The position numbers and the translations under genes are program-made. A DNA stretch of 64,000 nt, from the NCBI GenBank assembly GCA_964352025.1, contig CAYGPZ010000006.1, forward strand, positions 62,001-126,000, given 5' to 3'. Positions 27,461 through 36,765 of this stretch are shown here, piece after piece. Under the pieces are notes generated by a model that worked only from the letters and a program-made list of their open reading frames with translations, had not been told where the DNA came from and did no database searches. Origin of the DNA: Hirschia sp964352025 (GTDB taxonomy: Bacteria > Pseudomonadota > Alphaproteobacteria > Caulobacterales > Hyphomonadaceae). Within the stretch, counting starts at the first letter, position 1; the number at the start of each line of letters is the position of its first letter.

Positions 27461-28834
27461 ATGTCAGTAGAAATTCTTATGCCAGCTCTGTCTCCTACGA
27501 TGGAAGAGGGCACACTCTCAAAATGGCTCAAGTCTGAGGGCGACAAAGTCGCTCCTGGTGACATTCTTGCCGAGATAGAAACAGACAAAGCGACTATGGA
27601 AGTTGAAGCAGTCGATGAGGGCACAATTGCCAAAATCCTCGTTGCTGAGGGTTCAGAGGGCGTAAAAGTCAACGCTGTTATAGCAATGTTGGCTGAAGAT
27701 GGCGAAAGCTTGGATGACGTTGCTTCCGCTGGTCCATCTGCGACTCCTATTGCTGTTGAGGCAACCGCTGAACCTGCAGAAGTCAATGTCGGGCACAACA
27801 TGCCACCAGCTGACGATGTTTTGTCCGACCCTGATATTCCAGAAGGTACAGATTTTACAACGACCACTGTTCGTGACGCTCTTCGTGATGCTATGGCAGA
27901 AGAAATGCGCCGTGATAAAGACGTGTTTGTAATGGGTGAAGAAGTTGCTCAGTATCAAGGTGCATACAAAGTAACGCGTGAGCTTCTGCAAGAGTTTGGT
28001 GACCGCCGCGTCGTTGACACTCCGATTACAGAACACGGCTTTGCAGGACTTGGTGTAGGTGCAGCCTATGCTGACCTTAAGCCAATCGTTGAATTCATGA
28101 CATTCAACTTCGCCATGCAGGCGATTGACCACATCATCAACTCTGCAGCTAAGACATTGTACATGTCTGGTGGCCAGATGGGTTGTTCAATCGTGTTTCG
28201 TGGTCCAAACGGTGCAGCATCGCGTGTTGGTGCTCAGCACTCGCACGACTACGCAACTTGGTATGGTAACGTACCGGGCTTGAAGGTTATCGCGCCTTAC
28301 GACGCTGCGGATGCCAAAGGCTTGCTTAAAGCTGCTATTCGTGACCCGAACCCAGTCGTCTTCCTCGAGCACGAGTTGCTTTATGGAGAGAGCTTTGAGG
28401 TTCCGGATCTAGATGATTTTGTTCTTCCGATCGGTAAAGCGAAGGTTCGCCGTGAAGGAACAGATGTAACTCTTGTTGCTCTGTCTCGTATGGTTAGATA
28501 CGCCTTGGAAGCTGCTGAAATTCTTGCTCAAGACGGTATTAGTGCTGAGGTTATCGACCTTCGTACTGTTCGCCCACTTGATAGAGCAACAGTTATTGAA
28601 AGCGTAAAGAAGACAAATCGCGTTGTCGCTTGTGAAGAAGGTTGGGGTACTTACGGTATAGGTGCCGAAATTTCAGCACTATGTGTAGATGAAGCATTTG
28701 ACTATCTAGATGCACCGCCAGCACGCGTTCACCAGAAAGATGTTCCATTGCCTTACGCGGGTAATTTGGAAGCGCTTTCCTTGCCTAACACGAATGACAT
28801 CGTGGAAGCAGCTAAGAAGGTTTGCTATCTCTAA
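27461..28834 (+). CDS. pdhB: Pyruvate dehydrogenase E1 component, beta subunit with lipoyl domain
   Basis: Partner of PdhA in E1. The product has 457 residues from the ATG at 27461 (GGGAGG is 10 bases upstream); a TTG inside pdhA at 27428 is rejected. Residues 1-80 are a full lipoyl domain with the lipoylated Lys43 in ETDKATME, then a flexible Ala/Pro/Glu linker to about 135, then the transketolase-like E1-beta (VRDALRDAMAEEMRRD, GEEVAQYQGAYKVT, EFMTFNF, GPNGAASRVGAQHSHD). A lipoyl domain on E1-beta is known in alphaproteobacteria. It is nearly identical at its N-terminus to the E2 lipoyl domain encoded downstream. Confidence 0.98.
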   Translation: MSVEILMPALSPTMEEGTLSKWLKSEGDKVAPGDILAEIETDKATMEVEAVDEGTIAKILVAEGSEGVKVNAVIAMLAEDGESLDDVASAGPSATPIAVEATAEPAEVNVGHNMPPADDVLSDPDIPEGTDFTTTTVRDALRDAMAEEMRRDKDVFVMGEEVAQYQGAYKVTRELLQEFGDRRVVDTPITEHGFAGLGVGAAYADLKPIVEFMTFNFAMQAIDHIINSAAKTLYMSGGQMGCSIVFRGPNGAASRVGAQHSHDYATWYGNVPGLKVIAPYDAADAKGLLKAAIRDPNPVVFLEHELLYGESFEVPDLDDFVLPIGKAKVRREGTDVTLVALSRMVRYALEAAEILAQDGISAEVIDLRTVRPLDRATVIESVKKTNRVVACEEGWGTYGIGAEISALCVDEAFDYLDAPPARVHQKDVPLPYAGNLEALSLPNTNDIVEAAKKVCYL

Positions 28835-28921
28835 ATTAACCTAGTGATAGCATGATTATAAAACTGATAAGGTGAGCGCGGCAGATTGCCAGCGCCGCCG
28901 GACCGTAAGGGAACTGCTTAG

Positions 28922-30214
28922 ATGCCTATTAACATCACTATGCCAGCTCTGTCGCCAACGATGGAAGAAGGCACACTTGCAAAATGGCTTGTTAAGCCAG
29001 GAGATGCTGTGGGGCCTGGCGATGTAATCGCTGAGATCGAAACAGACAAAGCCACTATGGAAGTAGAAGCTGTTGATGAAGGTCGAATAGCTCTAATTCT
29101 TGTTGAAGCTGGCGCTGAAGGCGTAAAGGTCAACTCTGTAATTGCTGTATTGGCAGAAGAGGGTGAAGACTTATCCTCTATCAAAGGTCCAACCGCTCAA
29201 GCGATTGCACCAAAATCTGCGCCTGAAACAAAGGCTGATGTAGCTACTCCAGCTCCTGTTCTAGCAGCAGCACCTGCACCGACAGCGAAGAAACAAGCAC
29301 CTGCTTCTTCAGGCGGACGGATTTATGCTTCTCCTTTAGCTAAGCGAATAGCTGCGGATAAGGGCATAGACCTTTCTACTATTTCTGGCTCCGGACCACG
29401 TGGACGTATTGTCCGCGCTGATGTTGAAAATGCTAAACCTGGGGCGGCAAAAGCTACGGCAAGCGCTGTTTCACCAGATGGTCTTATTTTGCCGCAGGTT
29501 CTTGATGACAGAGTTTACGCTCCAGATTCATATGAACTCAAACCACTAGACGGAATGGCTAAGGTTGTTGCTAAGCGTCTAACAGAAAGCTTTATGCAAA
29601 TCCCACACTTCCCATTGAATGTGGACATTCGCTTAGACAAGCTTCTTGCCGCTCGTAAAGCAATCAATGAGGCAGCTCCAGAAGGCGTCAAGATTTCAGT
29701 GAATGACTTCTTGATTAAAGCATCTGCTTTAGCGCTGATGGATGAGCCTGACTGTAACGCGAGTTACACTGACAATGGTTTTGCTTACCACAAAGCCGCA
29801 CACGTTTCTGTGGCAGTGGCTATTGATGGCGGCCTTATCACTCCAGTGATCAAAGACGCGCAATCAAAAGGCTTGGCTCAAATTTCTGCGGAAATGAAAG
29901 ACCTTGCTAAACGCGCTCGTGAACGCAAGCTTGCTCCACAAGAATACATGGGCGGAACTTTCTCAATCTCCAACCTTGGTATGTTTGGCGTTAAGTCCTT
30001 TGCTTCCATCATAAACCCACCAGAAGGCATGATCATGTCAGTCGGTGCTGGTGAGAAAAGACCAGTCATCGGTGCTGACGGACAGCTAGCTGCTGCAACT
30101 GTGATGACCGTAACGTTGACTTGTGATCACCGCGTTGTTGGCGGAGCAGAAGGAGCTAAATGGCTTCAAGCATTCAAACGTTATGTCGAGGGACCGGAGT
30201 CCATGTTGCTCTAG
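28922..30214 (+). CDS. pdhC: Pyruvate dehydrogenase E2, dihydrolipoyl acetyltransferase
   Basis: Core acetyltransferase of the PDH complex. The product has 430 residues. The lipoyl domain is at 1-80 with Lys43 in ETDKATME, followed by an Ala/Pro linker. The E1/E3-binding domain is at about 135-172 (YASPLAKRIAADKGI, SGSGPRGRIVRADV) and the catalytic domain from about 205. The active-site motif reads DHRVVGGAEGA: His403 is kept, but residue 407, normally Asp in HxxxDG, is Gly (codon 30140-30142). No other E2 lies in the window. It follows pdhB after 87 bases that contain a small GC-rich hairpin. Confidence 0.97.
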   Translation: MPINITMPALSPTMEEGTLAKWLVKPGDAVGPGDVIAEIETDKATMEVEAVDEGRIALILVEAGAEGVKVNSVIAVLAEEGEDLSSIKGPTAQAIAPKSAPETKADVATPAPVLAAAPAPTAKKQAPASSGGRIYASPLAKRIAADKGIDLSTISGSGPRGRIVRADVENAKPGAAKATASAVSPDGLILPQVLDDRVYAPDSYELKPLDGMAKVVAKRLTESFMQIPHFPLNVDIRLDKLLAARKAINEAAPEGVKISVNDFLIKASALALMDEPDCNASYTDNGFAYHKAAHVSVAVAIDGGLITPVIKDAQSKGLAQISAEMKDLAKRARERKLAPQEYMGGTFSISNLGMFGVKSFASIINPPEGMIMSVGAGEKRPVIGADGQLAAATVMTVTLTCDHRVVGGAEGAKWLQAFKRYVEGPESMLL

Positions 30215-30257
30215 AGCAATTTGGATAGGTAACTAAAAAACATAAAGGAGCGAGCCC

Positions 30258-31676
30258 GTGGCGGACGCAAAAAACCAATTTGACCTAATCATTGTTGGCT
30301 CAGGCCCAGGTGGATACGCTACGGCTATACGTGCATCTCAATTGGGTATGAAAACTGCCATTGTTGAAAGAGCTGAATTGGGCGGTATTTGTTTGAATTG
30401 GGGTTGTATCCCAACAAAAGCTCTACTGCGTACTTCGGAAGTATTCCACATGATGGAAAATTCAGAAGCTTATGGCCTAGGTAAAGTTAAGCCTGTTGCG
30501 CACATAGAGAAAATTGTTGAGCGCTCTCGCGGTGTTTCCAAACAAATGGCGAGTGGTGTTGCTTTTCTAATGAAGAAAAACAAAATCACTGTCATTGAGG
30601 GAACTGGAAGTTTGAAAGCAGGCAAGCCAGCTCCAAGTGTTGTCGTTACTGGCGGCAAGGGTGAAGGTACTTACAAAGCCAAACACGTTATCATGGCGAC
30701 AGGTGCCCGTGCTCGGTCCATTCCACAAGCTGGACTAGTTCCAGATGGCGACCGTATCTGGTCCTATCGTGAAGCACTCGTGCCCAAAGAGGTTCCTAAG
30801 AAGCTTCTCGTGATTGGTTCTGGTGCTATCGGTATTGAATTTGCGAGCTTCTATAACACGCTTGGTTCTGAGACCACTGTTGTCGAAGCACTTGACCAAA
30901 TTCTACCAGTTGAAGATGCTGACATCTCCACATTTGTTGATAAGCAACTGACAAAGCAAGGGATGAAGTTGATCAAGTCTGCTCAGGTTCAAGGACTTGA
31001 AAAAGGCAAAAACAACGTCACTGCGTCTGTTAAACTTAAAGATGGTAAAATAGAGAAGATAACTGCAGACGTCGTTATCGTCGCTGTTGGTATTGTCGGT
31101 AACGTTGAAGATACAGGCCTAGAAGAAGTCGGCGCCAAGATTGACCGTACACACGTAACTGTCGATGGATTTGGTCGTACGGGCGTACCAGGCCTATACG
31201 CTATTGGTGATCTGACAGGTCCTCCTTGGTTGGCCCACAAGGCAACTCACGAAGGTGTTGTCTGCGTTGAAAAAATTGCTGGACAAAACCCACACGAATT
31301 TAAAACAGATAACATTGCTGGCTGTACATATTGTCACCCGCAAGTTGCGTCTGTTGGTCTAACCGAAGCAGCGGCCAAGAAAAAAGGCCACAAAGTGAAA
31401 GTTGGTCGTTTCCCGTTCATGGGTAACGGTAAAGCAGTCGCACTAGGCGAACCTGAAGGTATCATTAAAACCATATTTGATGAAAAAACAGGTGAATTAC
31501 TTGGCGCACACATGGCTGGAGCAGAAGTCACTGAATTAATTCAAGGTTTCGTGATAGCACGTCAGGCTGAATTGACTGAAGCTGAGATTATGGAAACGAT
31601 ATTCCCGCACCCAACGCTTTCAGAAATGATGCATGAAAGTACACTGGATGCTTATGACAGAGCACTTCATATCTAG
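30258..31676 (+). CDS. lpd: Dihydrolipoyl dehydrogenase (E3)
   Basis: FAD- and NAD-dependent E3 of the PDH complex, reoxidising dihydrolipoamide. The product has 472 residues from a GTG start with a perfect AAAGGAG 7 bases upstream. The FAD motif is VGSGPGGYATAIRA, the redox disulfide is Cys45/Cys50 in GGICLNWGCIPTK, the NAD motif is VIGSGAIGIEFASF, GDLTGPPWLAHKA is present, and the C-terminal catalytic His451-Glu456 lies in HPTLSE. Being next to pdhC it serves PDH; it may also serve 2-oxoglutarate dehydrogenase. A terminator follows. Confidence 0.98.
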   Translation: MADAKNQFDLIIVGSGPGGYATAIRASQLGMKTAIVERAELGGICLNWGCIPTKALLRTSEVFHMMENSEAYGLGKVKPVAHIEKIVERSRGVSKQMASGVAFLMKKNKITVIEGTGSLKAGKPAPSVVVTGGKGEGTYKAKHVIMATGARARSIPQAGLVPDGDRIWSYREALVPKEVPKKLLVIGSGAIGIEFASFYNTLGSETTVVEALDQILPVEDADISTFVDKQLTKQGMKLIKSAQVQGLEKGKNNVTASVKLKDGKIEKITADVVIVAVGIVGNVEDTGLEEVGAKIDRTHVTVDGFGRTGVPGLYAIGDLTGPPWLAHKATHEGVVCVEKIAGQNPHEFKTDNIAGCTYCHPQVASVGLTEAAAKKKGHKVKVGRFPFMGNGKAVALGEPEGIIKTIFDEKTGELLGAHMAGAEVTELIQGFVIARQAELTEAEIMETIFPHPTLSEMMHESTLDAYDRALHI

Positions 31677-31701
31677 AAGTCTTTTCACATTGAAGAACAA
31701 G

Positions 31702-31734
31702 AAAGCGGCTACTTCCCATGTGGCCGCTTTTTTT
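31702..31734 (+). terminator. Intrinsic terminator after lpd
   Basis: The stem AAAGCGGC / GCCGCTTT is extended by TAC/GTG (one G-U), with a 7-base loop and a following run of T to 31734. It ends the pdh operon. Confidence 0.88.
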
Positions 31735-31849
31735 GTTGTGATCTCAGGAGGTATCTTAACGAGGCAATTAGTCTGTTGAGATGGATTTACCTGATCAAAA
31801 AAATATGCGTTTTAAAGGACAATATACAAAAAAATAAGGGGCGAGCTCG

Positions 31850-33799
31850 ATGTCAGCAAACGATAAAATATTTCCAGTTCTAAACGAAATTGCTGAACAG
31901 GCACATATCGACAATTCCCGCTATCTTGAGATGTATAAGTCTTCCATTGAAAATCCAGAAGCGTTTTGGGGAGAGCATGGAAAAAGGTTAGATTGGTCCA
32001 AGCCATACAGCAAAGTCAAAGATGTCTCCTGGAGTAAAGATGACTTGCACGTTAAGTGGTTTGAAGATGGCGAATTAAACGTCTCCTACAATTGTGTGGA
32101 CCGCCACCTAAAAGACAAAGCAGATCAAACCGCAATCATTTGGGAAGGCGATGATCCGAACAACTCCCAGAGTGTCACTTACGCTGAATTGCATGATTCA
32201 GTTTGTCGGTTTGCCAACGTCCTAAAAGATCTAGGCGTTAAAAAAGGTGACAGGGTCACTATTTATCTGCCAATGATACTGGAAGCTGCATATGCGATGC
32301 TGGCTTGTGCACGTATCGGCGCAGTTCACTCTATCGTATTTGCAGGGTTCTCTGCCGAAGCTTTAGCTGGACGTATAAATGACTGCGAGAGCGCCTTTGT
32401 AATCACCGCTGATGAAGGTTTGCGAGGTGGTAAGTCGATTCCTCTTAAAGCCAGTGTCGATAAAGCTATCAAACAAACATCTGGCGTTAAAAAGGTTCTG
32501 GTTGTCCAGAATACAAAAGGGACTGTTGATTTTGAACTAGGTAGAGATGTCTGGCTTCATGAAGCCATCGACAAGGTATCTAATTCATGCCCGCCCGAAC
32601 CAATGAACGCTGAAGATCCCTTGTTTATTCTCTATACATCCGGATCAACAGGAAAACCCAAAGGTGTACTTCACACAACAGGCGGATATCTAGTTTGGGC
32701 GTCAATGACACATGAATATGTGTTTGATTACAAACAAGGTGATATTTATTGGTGCACCGCCGATGTTGGTTGGGTCACAGGACACAGCTATATCGTGTAC
32801 GGCCCTCTAGCAAATGCCGCAACAACGCTAATGTTTGAAGGCGTACCAACCTACCCAGACGCGTCACGTTTCTGGCAGGTTGTCGATAAGCATCAAGTAA
32901 ATATCTTTTATACTGCTCCAACTGCTATTCGTGCGTTAATGGGGCAAGGCAATGAATTCGTCGATAAAACATCCCGCAAATCTTTGCGTCTACTTGGTTC
33001 AGTGGGAGAACCGATTAACCCCGAAGCATGGGAGTGGTATCACAACATTGTTGGAGAGGGACGATGCCCAATTGTTGATACATGGTGGCAAACTGAAACA
33101 GGCGGCATCATGATTACACCTCTTCCAGGTGCTACAGCGTTAAAGCCTGGTTCCGCCACACGCCCATTTTTTGGTGTCAAACCAGAACTTGTTGATGCCG
33201 AAGGAAATGTATTAGAGGGCGCTACAGAAGGTAATCTTGTCATAACCGCTTCTTGGCCCGGTCAAATGCGTTCCGTCTATGGAGACCATGAACGCTTTGT
33301 AGACACTTACTTCTCAGCATATCCTAGTAAATACTTCACAGGTGATGGATGTCGTCGCGACGAAGATGGCTATTATTGGATTACAGGTAGGGTCGACGAT
33401 GTCATAAATGTATCTGGACACCGTATGGGGACGGCCGAAGTAGAGAGCGCTTTAGTTGCGCATCAAAGCGTTTCAGAAGCAGCCGTCGTTGGATATCCTC
33501 ACGACATTAAAGGGCAGGGCATATACGCATACGTTTCATTGATGGATGGCGCTCAACCATCGGATGACCTTAAAAGTGACCTCGTAAAATGGGTCCGAAC
33601 AGAGATAGGCCCCATAGCATCACCGGACAAAATTCAATTCGCATCAGGCCTACCTAAAACACGATCAGGAAAGATTATGCGTCGAATATTGCGGAAAATT
33701 GCGGAAGATGAATTCTCCAATTTAGGCGACACATCGACATTAGCGGAACCAGCTGTCGTAGACGACCTGATTGAGAATAGACAAAACCGTAAAGCTTAG
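31850..33799 (+). CDS. acs: Acetyl-CoA synthetase
   Basis: Activates acetate to acetyl-CoA through acetyl-AMP. The product has 649 residues, the normal length. Motifs are DPLFILYTSGSTGKPKGVLH (ATP loop), ADVGWVTGHSYIVYGPL, WWQTETGGIMITPLPG, YYWITGRVDDVINVSGHR and the C-terminal PKTRSGKIMRR with the Lys that is acetylated in homologues. AGGGGCGAGC lies about 5-9 bases before the ATG, and the preceding 173 bases contain the lpd terminator and presumably its own promoter. It converges with the ccoNOQPGHIS operon. Its placement between lpd and lipA is unusual for this gene neighbourhood. Confidence 0.97.
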   Translation: MSANDKIFPVLNEIAEQAHIDNSRYLEMYKSSIENPEAFWGEHGKRLDWSKPYSKVKDVSWSKDDLHVKWFEDGELNVSYNCVDRHLKDKADQTAIIWEGDDPNNSQSVTYAELHDSVCRFANVLKDLGVKKGDRVTIYLPMILEAAYAMLACARIGAVHSIVFAGFSAEALAGRINDCESAFVITADEGLRGGKSIPLKASVDKAIKQTSGVKKVLVVQNTKGTVDFELGRDVWLHEAIDKVSNSCPPEPMNAEDPLFILYTSGSTGKPKGVLHTTGGYLVWASMTHEYVFDYKQGDIYWCTADVGWVTGHSYIVYGPLANAATTLMFEGVPTYPDASRFWQVVDKHQVNIFYTAPTAIRALMGQGNEFVDKTSRKSLRLLGSVGEPINPEAWEWYHNIVGEGRCPIVDTWWQTETGGIMITPLPGATALKPGSATRPFFGVKPELVDAEGNVLEGATEGNLVITASWPGQMRSVYGDHERFVDTYFSAYPSKYFTGDGCRRDEDGYYWITGRVDDVINVSGHRMGTAEVESALVAHQSVSEAAVVGYPHDIKGQGIYAYVSLMDGAQPSDDLKSDLVKWVRTEIGPIASPDKIQFASGLPKTRSGKIMRRILRKIAEDEFSNLGDTSTLAEPAVVDDLIENRQNRKA

Positions 33800-33810
33800 G
33801 GTGATAAATT

Positions 33811-33837
33811 CTCTCCCATTTTAATAAAGTGGGAGAG
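33811..33837. terminator. Possible bidirectional terminator acs / ccoS
   Basis: An 8-bp stem CTCTCCCA / TGGGAGAG with an 11-base loop between the convergent stops of acs and ccoS. Neither side has a good T-run, so efficiency is uncertain. Confidence 0.5.
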
Positions 33838-33858
33838 CATATTCTTAGATGCTATATC

Positions 33859-34008
33859 TCAAAGAGGTTTATCGTCTTCATTCAAGATACGTTCGGCTGA
33901 GCCGTCAGGATCGTCAAATTGTCCTGACTTCAATGACCACGCGAATGTCGCTAGTCCAAGACCGCCCATCAGTATCGCAACAGGAATAAGGTAGACCAGC
34001 ATACTCAT
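33859..34008 (-). CDS. ccoS: cbb3 oxidase maturation protein CcoS
   Basis: A 49-residue membrane protein, short enough to be missed by size cut-offs. One N-terminal helix (MLVYLIPVAILMGGLGLATF, from residue 3) is followed by AWSLKSGQFDDPDGSAERIL, the typical CcoS pattern of a hydrophobic anchor, then W..K.GQ(F/Y)DD..G...RIL. CcoS is needed to insert copper/heme centres into cbb3 oxidase in Rhodobacter. The ATG begins one base after the ccoI stop, so it is the last gene of ccoNOQPGHIS. The short length leaves little doubt because the family motif is specific. Confidence 0.93.
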   Translation of the reverse strand: MSMLVYLIPVAILMGGLGLATFAWSLKSGQFDDPDGSAERILNEDDKPL

Positions 34009-34009
34009 T

Positions 34010-36271
34010 TTATAGTCCTCGTTTCTGCCTTGCGAAATTCAAGCGTAATGCATTTAAAGTTACGATCAGGGAAGAACCTGACATGGCTATTGCAGCAAAT
34101 AAAGGTGTCACAAACCCTAACACTGCAAAAGGAATAGCAATTACGTTGTAAAGTGCAGCAAAACCAAAGTTCTCAAGCATTCTTGATTTAGTACTTCTAG
34201 CAACATCAATTATGTCTGCAATGACCAATATGTCTTCACCAGAAAACACGCCATCGCTGGCTGATCGACTAATATCCAATGCGCCTCCAGGCGTTAACGA
34301 TGCATGAGCATTGGCAATAGCGCCAGCATCATTAAGCCCGTCGCCAATCATTAGAACATGCTTACCGTCGGCTTCTAATTCGGAGATTCTTTGAGCTTTA
34401 TCAATTGGAGACATATCGTATTTCCAATCGTCAAAACCGTTTGCTAGTGAAAATTCCTTCACGCGGCTGAAATTGTCTCCCGATAATAATTCGACTTCAA
34501 TACCTCGCCTATTTAGTTCCGAAACGACAGCACTTGCACCGACAATAGGCTTTTCTTCAAATTCGAACGATACTGGCGGGGAACCTTCAATCTGAAAAAC
34601 CAAACTACTATTTGCGTCTAAAGCTGAAGGCTCTTTGCTAAGGATCCATTTTGAGGAACCAAGCATTGCTACTTTTCCGTTGACAATCCCTTTAAGGCCG
34701 CAACCTGCAACCTCTTCAATATCACTGGCGCCCAATCCATCTCCAACAGCTTCAACAATGGCTTTGGAGTATGGGTGGTGACTTCCCCGAGCGAGTTGGG
34801 CAGCAAGTTCCAGTGAGCCCAAATCAACATCGTCTTGAATTAGCTTAGCTTCCGGTTTGGTTAAAGTTCCTGTTTTATCAAATATGACATGATCAACCGC
34901 CGCGATGCGTTCCAATGTGTCTCCAGATTTTAAATACACATTCTTCCCGAACAAACGTCCAACCGCGACGACCTGAACGACGGGAGCGGCGAGGGCCAAA
35001 GCGCACGGACACGTGATAATAAGTACCGCAATGGATATAAATATCGCATTTTTAACATCGCCGTTAAATAGCACCCAGCCTATGAATGCTAATGCAGCGA
35101 CGGTATGTACAATAGGGACATACAAACTTGCTGCTTTATCAGCTATCTGCCGATAGGACGATTTTCTTTGTTCGCCTGTTTCTAAAAGTTTAGATACTTC
35201 GGAAAGCATTGAGTCCTCTGCAGAGGCAGTAACATGGGCGGTCAGCAATTTGCTAAGGTTTATTGTCCCCGCATATACTTTTTGACCAAGCTTAGAAGGT
35301 TGGGGACGGCTCTCACCCGTGACCATACGCGTATCCAGATCACTCTCGCCAGTGAGGATTTCTGCATCAACAGCAAATCGTTCACCCGCTGAGACTTGTA
35401 TTAAATCTCCTTGATTGAGTTGTGATGCTTTTACCAACTCTGCAGTTCTATCTTCATTGATCTTTGTTACCGACACGGCTTGCATCAAAGCCAAATCTCG
35501 GGCGGCGGATTGCGCTTCTCTCTGGAGCTTAGCATCAAGAAACCGTCCGATAAGCAGAAAAAACAGTAGCATGACAGCTGCATCAAAATATGTATGACCA
35601 CTGTGGCTTATCGTTTCAAAAATACTCATTCCTACAGCAAGCGTAACGGCAAGCGATATAGGAACATCCATATTTACATGCCCGGATTTTAGAGCGTTGA
35701 GCGCGGAAGAAAAGAATGGTCGCCCCGAGAATGCTACGACTGGAATAGCGATTAATGCCGAAACCCAGTGCAAAAACTGGCGCGTTTCTGATTGCATTTC
35801 TCCATCGCCAGCCCAAACCGAAACTGATAAAAGCATTACATTTGCTGCGGCAAACCCAGCCACTGCCATAGCTAGCAATAATTGACGTTCGCGTTGAGAG
35901 CCTTCGCTCTTCGCGTCCTCAGGATCAAAGGGAACGGCCTCATATCCTAATCCTGTAATAACAGACAAAATCTTCACTGGGCGTAGATTTGTTTCAGCCC
36001 ATGTGACGTGAACGCGTCCTGTCGTGAGGTTCATCCGAACAGATTCTACACCTTGAATTTCGCCAATACCATTTTCAATTTTGGCAAGACATCCGCCGCA
36101 TTTGGCACCTCTTACTAATAAATCTAGCGAAAATTCTTTGCCTTTTGATTTTACAAATATTGAAGGATCAACAAGATCAATCTGATCGGCATTATAATTA
36201 TGGGTGGGAGTAGCGGCACCTTCTCCTAACGCTCTATCGCCATGAACTAATGTTGTATTTAGAGTACTCAT
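34010..36271 (-). CDS. ccoI: Copper-transporting P1B-type ATPase CcoI
   Basis: Copper exporter that supplies copper for cbb3 oxidase assembly. The product has 753 residues. An N-terminal metal-binding domain carries Cys58 and Cys61 (GAKCGGC). Eight membrane helices include the transport motif TCPCALALAAPV. The phosphorylation site is FDKTGTLTKPEA, the nucleotide domain has HHPYSKAIVEA, and the hinge is MIGDGLNDAGAIANA. Its ATG overlaps the ccoH stop by four bases (36268-36271). The operon position argues for CcoI/FixI rather than a general CopA detoxification pump. Confidence 0.96.
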   Translation of the reverse strand: MSTLNTTLVHGDRALGEGAATPTHNYNADQIDLVDPSIFVKSKGKEFSLDLLVRGAKCGGCLAKIENGIGEIQGVESVRMNLTTGRVHVTWAETNLRPVKILSVITGLGYEAVPFDPEDAKSEGSQRERQLLLAMAVAGFAAANVMLLSVSVWAGDGEMQSETRQFLHWVSALIAIPVVAFSGRPFFSSALNALKSGHVNMDVPISLAVTLAVGMSIFETISHSGHTYFDAAVMLLFFLLIGRFLDAKLQREAQSAARDLALMQAVSVTKINEDRTAELVKASQLNQGDLIQVSAGERFAVDAEILTGESDLDTRMVTGESRPQPSKLGQKVYAGTINLSKLLTAHVTASAEDSMLSEVSKLLETGEQRKSSYRQIADKAASLYVPIVHTVAALAFIGWVLFNGDVKNAIFISIAVLIITCPCALALAAPVVQVVAVGRLFGKNVYLKSGDTLERIAAVDHVIFDKTGTLTKPEAKLIQDDVDLGSLELAAQLARGSHHPYSKAIVEAVGDGLGASDIEEVAGCGLKGIVNGKVAMLGSSKWILSKEPSALDANSSLVFQIEGSPPVSFEFEEKPIVGASAVVSELNRRGIEVELLSGDNFSRVKEFSLANGFDDWKYDMSPIDKAQRISELEADGKHVLMIGDGLNDAGAIANAHASLTPGGALDISRSASDGVFSGEDILVIADIIDVARSTKSRMLENFGFAALYNVIAIPFAVLGFVTPLFAAIAMSGSSLIVTLNALRLNFARQKRGL

Positions 36272-36765
36272 TTACGAATAATCTCTTTTTTGACCTCAAA
36301 AGACGCACCATCATCTGAGCTAACCAATATTCGGCAGGTCCATCTACCTTTTTCGAGTTCATCGACTGCTATTGAATACTCACCGCCGCCTAAAGGCTCT
36401 AATTGAGCTTCTAATGTCGTGTGCTCATTAGAATGCTGTGACAGCAAGGCCATTACCGATAGTCCATTAAGTGGAATATTGCCTTCATCAAAAAGGCGCA
36501 CAAGAAGGGCATTACCAGTTTGTAAATTGGCTATTCCAACCTCAGCGGTCCAGCCCAATTCTTGTTGGGTACGCCTAAGCTCGATGGTATCATTATAATT
36601 AATGCCTTGGATGTATGATTTCTTTGTGATTTCACCAGGAAAACTTGAGATGGCTTTGCTTAGAAAAATGCCATTTACGATAAAGATCACGGCAAAAAAT
36701 GATAACAAACCAAAGAGCACATGCTTGCCTCTAAGTTGCTTAGCTTGAGTTTTTGGATTGCTCAT
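36268..36765 (-). CDS. ccoH: CcoH/FixH assembly protein
   Basis: Single-span inner-membrane protein needed for stable cbb3 oxidase assembly. The product has 165 residues: a basic N-terminus, one helix (about 17-38, HVLFGLLSFFAVIFIVNGIF) and a periplasmic FixH domain with YIQGINYND and GWTAEV near residues 47-74 and a C-terminal GRWTCRI beta segment. It overlaps both neighbours by four bases (ATGA), so translation is coupled to ccoG upstream and ccoI downstream. Confidence 0.93.
   Translation of the reverse strand: MSNPKTQAKQLRGKHVLFGLLSFFAVIFIVNGIFLSKAISSFPGEITKKSYIQGINYNDTIELRRTQQELGWTAEVGIANLQTGNALLVRLFDEGNIPLNGLSVMALLSQHSNEHTTLEAQLEPLGGGEYSIAVDELEKGRWTCRILVSSDDGASFEVKKEIIRK

Noticed and set aside
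27653..28132. 159-codon open frame antisense to pdhB
   Set aside because: It lies wholly opposite a strongly conserved E1-beta gene, has an odd cysteine/histidine/aromatic-rich composition typical of antisense frames, and no ribosome site or family motif.
27461..29170. Apparent DNA repeat of about 250 bases (27461-27710 and 28922-29170)
   Set aside because: It is explained by the two homologous lipoyl domains of PdhB and PdhC; a genuine paralogous domain pair, not a mobile or tandem repeat.
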